Position numbers and translations under genes: made by a program
Origin: JAMQPK01 sp035937795
Lineage (GTDB): Bacteria > Acidobacteriota > Vicinamibacteria > Vicinamibacterales > JAMQPK01
Length of the DNA: 64,000 nucleotides
Direction: 5' to 3'
Assembly (NCBI GenBank): GCA_035937795.1
Contig: DASZHO010000069.1
Span: forward strand, 12,793 to 76,792
Notes under the pieces: model-generated
The model's input: the letters and a program-made list of their open reading frames with translations, nothing else
Told to the model about the DNA's origin: nothing
Database searches by the model: none
Part shown: positions 1-8,744 of the stretch, in pieces
How positions within the stretch are numbered: the stretch's first letter is position 1
Layout: each line of letters opens with the position of its first letter

Positions 1-802
1 CGACCGGATTTCCGATGAGGCCGTCCTTCACGCCGTCCATCGCGTCGCACGCCTGCACCACGGCGTTGTGCAGCAGTTCCACCTGGGCGCGCGTCAGCCG
101 CGCGTCGTCGTTCTGAAGCGTCTGGGCGATTCTCACGGCCTGTGCGGTGCGGCCTGACCAATCGAGCCCGGGTGAACCGGCGATGATGCCGTCGAAGTCG
201 GCCGGAAACATCTGCGCCTCTTTGAGCGCCTGCCGTCCGCCCGCCGAGCAGCCGTTCCAGTATGAGTATTTCGGCGAGCTGCCGTAGAACGCATTGACGA
301 TCGCTTTGGCCTGAACGGCCATGAGATGCTCCGAGCGGTACGCGAAGTCGATCAGTTTCTGGGGATGGCCGAGTGCGAAGCTCGCGCTCCCACCGACATG
401 ACCCGTGTCGGTAGAGCTCGTCGCGTAGCCGCGGCGGAGCGCGTCGGCCATCGCTCCGTACCCAATCGTGCCGTTCCAGGCGCCGTTACCCACGGCCTGG
501 AACTTCCCGTTCCACCCGGATGCCGGGAGCCAGATCTCCAGTTTGATGTCCGAATCCTCGGTTGGCTTCAGCGTCGCGCTGACGCGGCAGAATTCCGGCA
601 GCCCACGATATAGCTGACTGTCGGCGCCGCCGCGACCGGGCGCCGTAAATCGCCCGGCCGGGACATTTTCGGTCGAGGTAATCGTCGTATCGGGTAGCCT
701 CAAAGACTTCAGGCTGTCACACGAGCCCGCTGCGGCAAATGCCTCGCCGCGCATCGTGGCGGCGACGATGATCGCGGACATCAAGATTGCGGCGCTCTTC
801 AT
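1..802 (-). CDS. Tannase/feruloyl esterase family alpha/beta hydrolase, partial (C-terminus beyond window)
   Basis: Reading the minus strand from the ATG at 802 gives an open frame of 267 residues that runs off the left edge. It opens with a Sec signal peptide ending near AFAAAG (about residues 1-25). The nucleophile motif GCSAGGR (Ser about 186) matches the G-C-S-x-G-G elbow of the tannase/feruloyl esterase family. Conserved cysteines at about 28, 72 and 185 also fit, because these enzymes tie the nucleophile elbow with a disulfide. The family hydrolyses ester bonds of plant phenolics (gallate or ferulate esters) outside the cytoplasm. Full members are about 500-550 residues, so roughly half is visible; the catalytic Asp and His lie outside the window. 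Substrate cannot be decided from this fragment. Confidence 0.88.
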   Translation of the reverse strand, partial: MKSAAILMSAIIVAATMRGEAFAAAGSCDSLKSLRLPDTTITSTENVPAGRFTAPGRGGADSQLYRGLPEFCRVSATLKPTEDSDIKLEIWLPASGWNGKFQAVGNGAWNGTIGYGAMADALRRGYATSSTDTGHVGGSASFALGHPQKLIDFAYRSEHLMAVQAKAIVNAFYGSSPKYSYWNGCSAGGRQALKEAQMFPADFDGIIAGSPGLDWSGRTAQAVRIAQTLQNDDARLTRAQVELLHNAVVQACDAMDGVKDGLIGNPV

Positions 803-1072
803 GGTCTACTCCACGCGCGAGCAAGGTTACAAAGATTGAGAACTATTTGGTGGCCTGAGAGTTGACGATACTCCTCTATACTCGAAGATCTCAAGCGCAT
901 GTTCGCGTGTAGGCGACCGGCACAAGGACCGGGCACCAAATCCCTAGAGGCGATTGGGAGGCCCTGGCAGTGATGTCCTTTGTCGGAATCACGCTGATTG
1001 CGACGCCGTTAGTGGTTGTCTGGCTGCATTCGCTTGGCCTTAACCTGAGTATCTCTTGCCAGGAGGACTGCG

Positions 1073-2302
1073 ATGCGCTCGAAACTCGCTGTAGTCGTGT
1101 CCTTGGGGACAATCAGCCTCGCTGCGGTTTCGGGAATCAGCGGCTCGACAGTGTGGGCACAGAATGGACCGGCCGAGGATCCGGCAAGGGTTCTGGTGCA
1201 ACGACTTGATCTCGAGAAGTACAAGGCCACGATCAAAGGACTCACGCAGTTCGGCGATCGCCGGGAGGGCACCGATCGCAACAAAGAGGCCATCGATTGG
1301 ATCGAGACTCAGCTCAAAAGCTCCGGATGCACGAACACCGAGCGACTCAGCTACGAATACCGGCCGCCAACCGCGACCCCAGCAGCCGCTGCCGGGAGCC
1401 AGCCAAGTAACGCAGCGGGAACCTCCACCCCTCTCGCCGTCGGGGGCGGACGGCCCCGAGGTTATCGCATTCCAGACCAGGCGAACACCGATCCCAACAA
1501 GCAGCCGGATCTCAAGTTGCGCGAGCTGAATGCGCAGACGCCGACACCGGGAGCGCGAGAAGAAGTCTATTGCACCAAAATCGGCACCAGCCATCCCGAC
1601 GAGATGTACATCGTGAGCGGACACATGGATGGGCGCGGTTTTGGAGAAGCCGCGAACGACGATGGTTCGGGCACGGCGCTTGTCATGGAGCTGGCCCGGG
1701 TTTTCAGCAGTCCCGACGTGCTGACCGAGCGATCTATTCGATTCATCCTGTGGAACAACGAAGAGACTGGGTCGGCCGGCGCCGGTGCGTACGTCCAGCA
1801 GCGCAAGGATCTTCAGGGGAAGGAGAATCCGATCGGATCGGGAAGATATCCCGAGCCAAAGTGGCTCGGGATGATCCAGCACGATATGATGCTGTTCGAT
1901 CACGGCATGCCGCGATCAGACGGCACGATGAGCAAGGAGCAGCGCCCCGAGGCGGATGTCAACGTCGAGTTCCAGGCCAACGCGAAATTTGCCGCGGCAG
2001 CACAGGAGTTAGCGTGGGTATTGGAGCGCGCCAACGAGAGATACGCAACCGACTATCCGGCAGCCGTGGGCAGTCACATGACCAACACCGATTCCCGGCC
2101 CTTTCAGGACGTCGCGGCCGCGATCAGCGTTCGCGAGAATGAACGCGGTACTCAGATTGGCAACGGATGGGATCCGCAACATCATCAGCCGACCGATCTG
2201 TATGCGACCTATAACGACAAGGATTTCCGGCTCGGTCTCAATGCGGCGCAGACGACGCTCAGCGCTGTCGCACAGTTGACCGGAGCGACGTTGAAGCGAT
2301 AA
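1073..2302 (+). CDS. M28 family zinc metallopeptidase, secreted
   Basis: A 409-residue protein with a Sec signal peptide (about 1-29, ending TVWAQ). An AGGAGG Shine-Dalgarno 7 nt before the ATG fixes the start. M28 metal-site motifs are visible: GHMDG (His 184, Asp 186), ANDDGSG (bridging Asp), WNNEETG (catalytic Glu plus metal Glu), and a late HHQPTD that supplies the last His. The M28 family covers aminopeptidases and carboxypeptidases with a co-catalytic zinc pair. A low-complexity Ala/Pro/Gly stretch at about residues 98-125 separates an N-terminal region from the peptidase fold. The gene stands alone between a divergent esterase and a convergent ATPase. Substrate specificity is not evident. 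Confidence 0.9.
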   Translation: MRSKLAVVVSLGTISLAAVSGISGSTVWAQNGPAEDPARVLVQRLDLEKYKATIKGLTQFGDRREGTDRNKEAIDWIETQLKSSGCTNTERLSYEYRPPTATPAAAAGSQPSNAAGTSTPLAVGGGRPRGYRIPDQANTDPNKQPDLKLRELNAQTPTPGAREEVYCTKIGTSHPDEMYIVSGHMDGRGFGEAANDDGSGTALVMELARVFSSPDVLTERSIRFILWNNEETGSAGAGAYVQQRKDLQGKENPIGSGRYPEPKWLGMIQHDMMLFDHGMPRSDGTMSKEQRPEADVNVEFQANAKFAAAAQELAWVLERANERYATDYPAAVGSHMTNTDSRPFQDVAAAISVRENERGTQIGNGWDPQHHQPTDLYATYNDKDFRLGLNAAQTTLSAVAQLTGATLKR

Positions 2303-2488
2303 CGGTCGGACCTGCGGTCGGCGCGCCAGCACCGAGCCGGACTAACCATAACGAACCGAGCGAAGAGCAACTTGTCTCGCGCGGCGTCACGGTGAAGAGC
2401 CCGCTCGTCGCTTCCTATGCTGGCGCAGGCGGTCCGGACGAGGAGTAGAAGTCGGGGAGGCACCTGCAAAAGTTTGCCCGAACGTGGG

Positions 2489-4543
2489 TCAATGGGAAAG
2501 GGCGTCTTGTCGCAACTTAAATCCGCGAAGCAACTGAGCGTTGGCGGCGACGATGATGGTGGAGAGGCTCATCGCGATCGCCCCCACACTCATAGGAAGA
2601 TCGAATCCCCAGTGGACGAACAGGCCAGCAGCGACCGGAATAGCGACAATGTTATAAGCCGTCGCCCACACCAGGTTCTGGATCATTTTTCGATAGGCGG
2701 CGCGGGACAGTTCGATCGCACCCACGACGTCGCGCGGATCGCTACGCACGAGTACGATCCCCGCGGACTCAATCGCCACTTCGGTTCCCGCCCCGATAGC
2801 GATTCCGACATTGGCGGTTGCCAGAGCGGGGGCATCGTTCACGCCGTCGCCAACCATTGCGACCCGTTTGCCGCCTGCCTGAAAGTTCCTCACGGCAGCG
2901 GCCTTGTCGGCGGGGAGCACGTCGGCGGCGACCTCATCGATTCCGATACGCCGGGCGACCGATTCGGCGACCGCTTTCGAATCACCGGTGATCATCGCGA
3001 CGCGAACACCAAGCCGATGAAGGGCCGCGACGGCTTCACTGGATTCGGGTCGAATCTCGTCTTCCACTGCGAACGCTCCGAGTAGCCGGCCTTGAGCGAG
3101 TACATACAGAATCGTCTTCCCCTCAGATGCCCACGCGGTTGTCAGTGTTTCAACTTCCGGCGGCACCGGTACCTTGGCCTCGGTCACCAGCCGCAGTCCG
3201 CCGATTTGGACACTCGTGCCTTCCACAAGCGCCTTCGCTCCTCGACCAGGAAGCGCCTCGAAATTCGTCACGGCCAATTGGGGCAGGCTGCGGCGCGCGG
3301 CTGCTGCGACGATGGCTTTGGCGAGGGGGTGTTCGGAGTTCGATTCGACGGCGGCCGCGCGCGCAACTAAATCGTCTTCAGGAGTACCAGGCGCCGCCGC
3401 GACTCCTGACACCGCAGGAGAACCGCGTGTCAGGGTGCCCGTCTTGTCGAAAATGACGATATCCAGATTGCGGGCGCGCTCCAGTGCGAGTCTGTCCGTT
3501 ACCAGGAGCCCGTTTTGAGCCCCGAGCGACGTCGAGATGGCGATGACGAGTGGAATCGCCAGACCAAGGGCATGCGGGCAAGCAATGACGAGGACTGTTG
3601 CGGTTCTAATCAGGGCGTGTTCCCGATCGCCTGACCACCACCAATAGCCAAAAGTCATCGACCCCGAGGCGACTGCGACGTAAAAAAGAATCGCGGCCGC
3701 CCGGTCGGCAAGCGCCTGCGCACGAGAGCCGGACGCTTGCGCCGCGGCGACGAGCCGCATGATTCCAGAGAGAACGGTCTGATCCCCGACTGCCGCAATA
3801 CTGACGCGAAGGCTCCCGCCGCTGACCACGGTTCCGGCGATGACGTTGGAGGCTGCCATTTTCGGGACTGTTCTTGACTCGCCGGTGATCATCGACTCGT
3901 CAACATCGGCAGCGCCTTCAACGACAGTGCCGTCTGCCGGAACGCGGGCTCCGGGCCTGACGAGAACGACGTCGCCAATGCGCAACTCGGAGAGTGGCAC
4001 AGATTGAGTGTCTGCTCCCTGTACTCGTTCAGCGGTGTCCGGGAGCAAGGCGGCGAGTGCATTCAGCGCGCCACGAGCCTGGGAAATGGCCCGCATTTCG
4101 AGCCAGTGGCCGAGGACCATGATCGTAATCAACGACGCGACTTCCCACCACACGTCAATCTCGAAGAGGCCGAATGTCGCAGCGAGCGACGTTCCAAACG
4201 CGACGATGATCGCCAGGCTGATGAGCGTCATCATGCCCGGTTTGTGATCGGCAAGTTCGCTCCATGCGCCGCGGATGAAGACCAGGCCGCCATACACGAA
4301 GACGACTGTGCCGAAGGTGGCGGGGATAAACCCCGAGCCAGGGAAGGAAGGCGCTGTGTAGCCCAGCCAGTGTTGAACGTCGGGAGACCAGAAGACGACG
4401 GGAATGGTGAGAGCGAGGCTCAGCCAAAACTTGTCGCGAAACATGGCAACAGAGTGCCCGGCGTGAGGGTCGTGGCCCCCGTGAGTGTTCGACCCTGTGT
4501 GACCCCCGTGCGGGTCTGGCGCTTGGTGATCCTTGTGGTTCAT
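2489..4543 (-). CDS. copB: Copper/silver-translocating P1B-type ATPase, CopB-like
   Basis: A 684-residue P-type ATPase. The first 30 residues are His-rich (repeated HGGH and HAGH) instead of carrying a CxxC heavy-metal domain. The transmembrane metal motif is CPH (321-323), which marks the P1B-3 CopB group, as opposed to CPC CopA pumps. The phosphorylation motif DKTGTLT has Asp 365, the actuator loop is TGES, and GDGVNDAP forms the hinge. It should export copper or silver from the cytoplasm at the inner membrane. No copper-responsive regulator or chaperone gene is adjacent, so the call rests on sequence alone. The next gene upstream on this side is an unrelated SDR remnant on the opposite strand. 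Confidence 0.9.
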   Translation of the reverse strand: MNHKDHQAPDPHGGHTGSNTHGGHDPHAGHSVAMFRDKFWLSLALTIPVVFWSPDVQHWLGYTAPSFPGSGFIPATFGTVVFVYGGLVFIRGAWSELADHKPGMMTLISLAIIVAFGTSLAATFGLFEIDVWWEVASLITIMVLGHWLEMRAISQARGALNALAALLPDTAERVQGADTQSVPLSELRIGDVVLVRPGARVPADGTVVEGAADVDESMITGESRTVPKMAASNVIAGTVVSGGSLRVSIAAVGDQTVLSGIMRLVAAAQASGSRAQALADRAAAILFYVAVASGSMTFGYWWWSGDREHALIRTATVLVIACPHALGLAIPLVIAISTSLGAQNGLLVTDRLALERARNLDIVIFDKTGTLTRGSPAVSGVAAAPGTPEDDLVARAAAVESNSEHPLAKAIVAAAARRSLPQLAVTNFEALPGRGAKALVEGTSVQIGGLRLVTEAKVPVPPEVETLTTAWASEGKTILYVLAQGRLLGAFAVEDEIRPESSEAVAALHRLGVRVAMITGDSKAVAESVARRIGIDEVAADVLPADKAAAVRNFQAGGKRVAMVGDGVNDAPALATANVGIAIGAGTEVAIESAGIVLVRSDPRDVVGAIELSRAAYRKMIQNLVWATAYNIVAIPVAAGLFVHWGFDLPMSVGAIAMSLSTIIVAANAQLLRGFKLRQDALSH

Positions 4544-4859
4544 GGGACCTCACTCCGCAGGGCCTCGCGCTACCGCCGGCGAAGAATTACGTCACCGATC
4601 AACCTCGAATCGACTTCCACTCGGTCTTAGCCCGGAACATGCTCGCACGACTTCGGGTGCCATGCGGATCCGACGGGCTGCCGACCAAGACTCCCGCCCG
4701 CTCGGCAAGGCGGGTTGTGGTCAGTCGATCAGGGCCCTGCCGAGAGCAAAATCTGAATGGTGGCTTCGGAAATGCTGTCGACGGTGACCGCAGACCGCGT
4801 CTGGATCGGCGTTTTTCTTGGCTCCAAAGGGGCCCAGGCTGGCGCACTCATAATGCGAA

Positions 4860-4888
4860 TTGTGAACCTGAATAATCCTTCATATTAT
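4860..4888 (+). promoter_or_regulatory. Candidate sigma70-type promoter upstream of the SDR remnant
   Basis: TTGTGA (4860-4865) and TATTAT (4883-4888) are separated by 17 nt in a locally AT-rich patch that stands out from the GC-rich surroundings. The remnant gene at 4970 also keeps a strong ribosome binding site, AAAGGAGA at 4957-4964. The rest of the 4544-4969 gap holds no gene I can support. Inferred by eye; no start site is known. Confidence 0.4.
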
Positions 4889-4969
4889 GATCCATAGAAG
4901 TTCCGCGCGAGCCAAACAACGGCAATGTGGCGGCGTTGACCGCGCATCGATGCAAGAAAGGAGATCACT

Positions 4970-5314
4970 ATGCACAACAACCCCGTCGCCCTGGTCACAG
5001 GGGCCAACAAAGGAATCGGTCTTCAAATAGCGAAGGATCTCGCGGCGCACGGCTTCAGCGTGCTCGTCGGGTCGCGCAACGTCGAGCACGGGGAGACGGC
5101 CGCGAAGAGCATCGGAACGGATGCCCGTGCCCTCGAGTCGACGGGCATCAGGGTTAACGCGGCGTGCCCCGGCTTCACGGCAACGGACCTCAACAACTTC
5201 CAGGGCACGCGCACCGTCCAGCAGGCCGCACGTGAGCCCGTCCGTCTCGCGCTTCTCGACGCGAACGGTCCGACGGGAACGTTCTCGAATGAGGACGGCC
5301 CGCTCCCGTGGTGA
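4970..5314 (+). pseudogene. Short-chain dehydrogenase remnant with in-frame internal deletion
   Basis: The 114-residue frame begins with a normal SDR N-terminus: TGANKGIG (the TGxxxGxG cofactor loop) and a strand-helix-strand ending about residue 55 (DARAL). It jumps straight into the SDR C-terminal half at ESTGIRVNAACPGF, followed by the TATDLN substrate-loop region. The middle 110-120 residues of an ordinary SDR are missing, including the NNAG strand, the catalytic Ser and the YxxxK dyad, so it cannot work as an oxidoreductase. The junction is in frame and a good Shine-Dalgarno remains. From memory of the family, intact relatives have about 235-245 residues. It could still be translated as a cofactor-binding stub. 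A second SDR fragment starts where this one ends. Confidence 0.8.
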
Positions 5315-5396
5315 TGTCGAAGATGTCGCGAACGTCGCCGAGTTCTTTAGCGATCCATCGGCTTTTGTGAGCGGCCAACATCTGTTGACTATCGGC
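5310..5396 (+). pseudogene. C-terminal fragment of a second short-chain dehydrogenase
   Basis: In a different frame from the preceding remnant, about 29 codons read as the conserved end of a classical SDR: EDVANVAEFFSDPSAFVSGQ followed by a short beta strand. This resembles the PEDVANxVxFLxSDxxSFVTGQ block that precedes the last strand in FabG-like enzymes. There is no start, cofactor site or active site. The block overlaps the last codons of the upstream remnant by 5 nt, so two SDR pieces are fused end to end. That fits decay of a tandem SDR pair. Confidence 0.55.
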
Positions 5397-5488
5397 CGAC
5401 CCTTCGTCTGGCGCCTTCGGCGGCGCACCGTCGTTGCCTGTGCGGTTTTGAACAGACTGCGAACCGGAGCGCGAGGCAGGCTCAGCAG

Positions 5489-6706
5489 GTGCGGCTTCGA
5501 TCTGATCAGGTATCCCGCCCTCCCCGCTATCGTCGAAACTTCTTGGAGCCGCGCCTACCTCCCGGCCATCACGGCGCACGGTCGCTCGCCTTTGCGGCGG
5601 TTTTCGTCTGCTCGGCCGCCGTTCCAGCCCAGGCCCAGACAGATGCCGGAACCGCGCTGCAGGCGCTCATCCAGGGCGCCCAAGGCGACCCTCGCACGCA
5701 GCCGCTGCTCGCGCCGGCCATGGCGCGGCTCATCTCGACTGAGATCGGCACCTTCCCGGTCGCCGCTTCGTCCTCTGGGTTCACTTACACGTTCGATCCC
5801 CAGATCGGCCTTCCCGTCCGCGGTGTTTCAAGCTTTGGTCCTTCCTTTGTTGAGCGGCCGGAAACAGTCGGCCGCGGGAGGTGGGCGGCCGGCCTCAACT
5901 TCCAGCACACCAACTGGCAGGCGATCGACGGGTTGAATCTGAAAAACGGCGATCTGGGCAGCCTGGACTTTAACGCCCACAGCTTCATCGATCTCAGCAC
6001 GACGACGGCCGTGCTCAGCGTAACCGCGGGTTTGATCGATCGCATCGACATCGGCTTGAGTCTTCCGATCGTGCACCAGTCTGTGTCGGGCCACATCGCC
6101 GCAGCCTCTGAATTCGGCGGAAACCGCTCGATCGCCGGGATATCGACCGGCATCGGCGACATGGGACTCCGCGCGAAAATGACTTTCGCGCGCTCCGACG
6201 ACGCGGGCCTCGGCGGCCTGTTGGAAATTAAGCTGCCGACCGGCAATCAGGCTCATCTGCTCGGTTCCGGCAAGGCCTCGTTCCGAACCTTGCTCATCGC
6301 ATCGGGCAGGTCGGGTGTAGTGACCTCGCATGTAAACCTCGGCTATACGTTTGCCGGCAGCGGCTTTCCGCCCAACACCGGGGGATTCCAGCTCTCGGCT
6401 GCCACCTCGGCGATTCAGCCGTCGAACGAGGTGGACTACGCGGGCGGCGCGGATGTCGCGGCCGGATCGAGGCTCACCGCGAGCGTCGATTTCATCGGCC
6501 GATCGCTCAGGAACGACGCCCAGGTCGTTGCCGGTATTCCATCGTTAACCTCACGCGCACGACTGCCTATACTCGTCGGTGTCGTTGGCGCGAAGTACAA
6601 CGTCAGGGCGCAATGGCTAGTCATCGTGAACGTCCTGTTTCCTTTGGGAACCAACGGCCTGAAGCCGGGCGTGACACCGGTCGTCGGCCTGGAACGCGCG
6701 TTTTGA
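5489..6706 (+). CDS. Outer-membrane beta-barrel transporter-like protein, paralogue 1
   Basis: Exported protein of up to 405 residues. The GTG at 5489 is the first start, but the signal peptide core begins near residue 29 and ends at about VPAQAQ, so a later start such as the TTG at about 5542 is possible. It shares two blocks with the genes at 6706 and 14488: SGFTYTFDPQIGLPVR followed by SFGPSFVERPET, and a C-terminal block ending TPVVGLERAF with a terminal Phe typical of BAM-targeted barrels. Alternating hydrophobic strands fill the rest. It resembles transporter-type barrels of the phenol-degradation (MetA_deg) class by general look; that link is inference. The stop overlaps the next start (TGATG), so the pair is translationally coupled. 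Confidence 0.72.
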   Translation: MRLRSDQVSRPPRYRRNFLEPRLPPGHHGARSLAFAAVFVCSAAVPAQAQTDAGTALQALIQGAQGDPRTQPLLAPAMARLISTEIGTFPVAASSSGFTYTFDPQIGLPVRGVSSFGPSFVERPETVGRGRWAAGLNFQHTNWQAIDGLNLKNGDLGSLDFNAHSFIDLSTTTAVLSVTAGLIDRIDIGLSLPIVHQSVSGHIAAASEFGGNRSIAGISTGIGDMGLRAKMTFARSDDAGLGGLLEIKLPTGNQAHLLGSGKASFRTLLIASGRSGVVTSHVNLGYTFAGSGFPPNTGGFQLSAATSAIQPSNEVDYAGGADVAAGSRLTASVDFIGRSLRNDAQVVAGIPSLTSRARLPILVGVVGAKYNVRAQWLVIVNVLFPLGTNGLKPGVTPVVGLERAF

Positions 6707-7866
6707 TGAGCGCGGCGCAACACCGTGTTTGGTTGGCCGTCCTGGTGATGGCAATGATTCTGGCCGGTGGACGGCCGGTGATGGCGCAGTCGGCGCCGCC
6801 TCTTGACGCGGGCACGGCGCTGCGCGACCTCATCGGCGAGGGCCAAGACCTGCAAAGTTTGCTCGCGCCCGTTGTCGTAAACTCAATCACGACCGAGATT
6901 GCCAGCTTCCCGACTGCGTCTTCCTCTGCCGGCTTCAGCTACACCTTCGACCCGCAGCTCGGAGTGCCGGTGTTGAGGACAAAAAGCTTCGGGCCCCTAT
7001 TCGTTGAACGTCCCGAGACAACCGGAAGAGGTCGCTTCGGGATAAGCCTCGATTTTCAGCGAACCCACTGGCGCGCGCTCGATGGTTTCAACCTGAAGCG
7101 CGGCGACCTGCAGAGCAACGAGGCGGCTACCGGCTTTTCCCAGACGTTCGTCGATTTGAACACGGCGATTGCGGTTATCGGCGCTACCGCCGGCGTGTCG
7201 GATCGCGTCGACCTCGGCGCGACTATTCCGATCGTGACGGCATCAGTCTCAGGGAGTTCCTCGACCTTCAGCGGCCATTTCCACTCCAGCCTCGCCGGCA
7301 GTTCGCGTGGCATTGGCGATGTGACGCTTCGATCGAAAGTTCGTGTCCTGGATGCTGGCGCTTTCGGCCTGGCGGCCCAGGTCGACGCACGGCTGCCCAC
7401 CGGCGATGCTGCCAAGCTTCTGGGCGTAGGCAGGGCCGAGGTTCGGATCCTGCTCATCGCGGAGGAACGCAGCGACCGGGTGTCGCATCATCTCAACGCC
7501 GGCTATACGTTTGGCGGCAAGGGCGAATTGCCCAGCGACGCGCGCCTGAGTTCGCAGACCTCGCTGGAGCCTTCCGACGAGATCAACCTGTCGGGCGGCA
7601 TCGATTTCGCAGTGGGATCGAAAGTGACGGTGTCCGGCGATGTGATTGCGCGAGGCCTTCGAAACGCCATCAAGCTGACGTCTCCGCAGGGATATTATCT
7701 ATCCCTCGAGCATCGAGACGTGCTGATGCTGCTCGTCGGGGTGGCCGGCGTGAAACTGAATGTCGGAGGTCCGTGGCTGCTGCGTGCCAACGTGCTGTTT
7801 CCGATGACAAGCAACGGTCTCGAGCCCAGTATCACGCCCACGATCGGCCTCGAGCGCGCGTTCTGA
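6706..7866 (+). CDS. Outer-membrane beta-barrel transporter-like protein, paralogue 2
   Basis: A 386-residue exported protein. The start is the ATG at 6706, which overlaps the stop of the upstream paralogue by one base and is followed at once by a signal peptide ending GRPVMAQ. Family blocks are AGFSYTFDPQLGVPV, SFGPLFVERPETTGRGR and the C-terminal GLERAF with terminal Phe. Like its neighbour it has a short helical segment after the signal peptide (DAGTALRDLI) and then about 12-16 predicted strands. It sits in a run of same-strand genes that ends with a CHASE2 protein. Function within the family is not known to me; a porin or small-molecule channel role is the simplest guess. Confidence 0.72.
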   Translation: MSAAQHRVWLAVLVMAMILAGGRPVMAQSAPPLDAGTALRDLIGEGQDLQSLLAPVVVNSITTEIASFPTASSSAGFSYTFDPQLGVPVLRTKSFGPLFVERPETTGRGRFGISLDFQRTHWRALDGFNLKRGDLQSNEAATGFSQTFVDLNTAIAVIGATAGVSDRVDLGATIPIVTASVSGSSSTFSGHFHSSLAGSSRGIGDVTLRSKVRVLDAGAFGLAAQVDARLPTGDAAKLLGVGRAEVRILLIAEERSDRVSHHLNAGYTFGGKGELPSDARLSSQTSLEPSDEINLSGGIDFAVGSKVTVSGDVIARGLRNAIKLTSPQGYYLSLEHRDVLMLLVGVAGVKLNVGGPWLLRANVLFPMTSNGLEPSITPTIGLERAF

Positions 7867-7907
7867 GCGCGTTGGTGTCGTAAAGGTTCGTCCACTCTGG
7901 AGCAGCC

Positions 7908-8738
7908 ATGAGTTCTGCGCCCAGCGCCTGGCTTCCAGCCTTTCTCGTCGTGATGCTGTGCGCGCACACTTCGTTCGCCCAGCAGCCGCCGATTGGCTTC
8001 GTGCTCAAACTGGACGGCGTGTGGCTGGTCGACGGCCAGCCGCTGGGGATCGGGCAGCAGGTGCGGGCGGGCGCCACGCTTCGATTGTCGCCCGCTTCGC
8101 CGGTCGGCGCGGCCCGGTCGTTTCTGATCATACTTGCCAACAGCCAGCCCTTTCCCGCCCTCTGCCTCACCGAACAGGCCTGTCGCGCCGGAATCACGCT
8201 TCCAGCCTCGCTGAATGAACCGGGCTCCCTGTTGCCGCGAATCGCCGATGCGTTCAACCTGATCTTCAAGGAACCCAATCGTTATGTGTCGGCGCTCAGC
8301 CGCGGCGAGCCGGGCGGCCGCGCGCGCGTGCCTGACGGCGTCGTGAGGCTGCAGGCGGGCGGGCTGGATTTGGCTCCGCTGTTTCAGAACATCGGCTCCG
8401 GAACATTCGTGATGCGCCTCCGGAGCCTTCCGCACGCAAACGGATCGTCAGCAACTACCACCATCACCGTGAACGCCGCTCAGTCGAAATCGCCGGTGGC
8501 GGCTGCCGGCCTTCTTCCCGGGCTGTATGAGGTGAGCCTGATGACGGCGCCCGACGCCGACACGGCATCCGACACAGTATGGTTGCTACTGGACACTCCG
8601 CCGCACTACGACATCTCGCGCGCCGCCTTCGATGAAACCACCAGAATGATCGCGTCATGGGGCGAGCTCGCCTCCAATCGCGACAAGCAACTGATGTTGC
8701 GCGCCTGTCTCGACCAAATCGCCAGCCAAATCCGGTAG
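7908..8738 (+). CDS. Exported protein with FecR-like N-terminal beta region, function unknown
   Basis: A 276-residue protein with a Sec signal peptide (about 1-25, ending TSFAQ). The first mature stretch, LDGVWLVDGQPLGIGQQV, has the look of the FecR/LysM-type beta repeat found in periplasmic sensor partners. The middle and C-terminal parts, rich in short strands with one GLYEVSL block, suggest a second beta domain; I see no catalytic motif. It lies 41 nt after a barrel gene and ends 6 nt before the CHASE2 gene. The spacing suggests it is co-transcribed with the sensor and may feed signals to it. No family name can be given from sequence alone. Confidence 0.6.
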   Translation: MSSAPSAWLPAFLVVMLCAHTSFAQQPPIGFVLKLDGVWLVDGQPLGIGQQVRAGATLRLSPASPVGAARSFLIILANSQPFPALCLTEQACRAGITLPASLNEPGSLLPRIADAFNLIFKEPNRYVSALSRGEPGGRARVPDGVVRLQAGGLDLAPLFQNIGSGTFVMRLRSLPHANGSSATTTITVNAAQSKSPVAAAGLLPGLYEVSLMTAPDADTASDTVWLLLDTPPHYDISRAAFDETTRMIASWGELASNRDKQLMLRACLDQIASQIR

Positions 8739-8744
8739 GCGCGA

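Noticed and set aside
970..1209. Small ORF with a hydrophobic start before the M28 gene
   Set aside because: It overlaps the M28 start region, has no Shine-Dalgarno, and the hydrophobic part is short. The AGGAGG belongs to the M28 start.
4544..4969. A hidden gene in the gap before the SDR remnant
   Set aside because: Frames of 70-80 codons exist on both strands but lack family patterns and start signals; only a promoter-like pair is kept.
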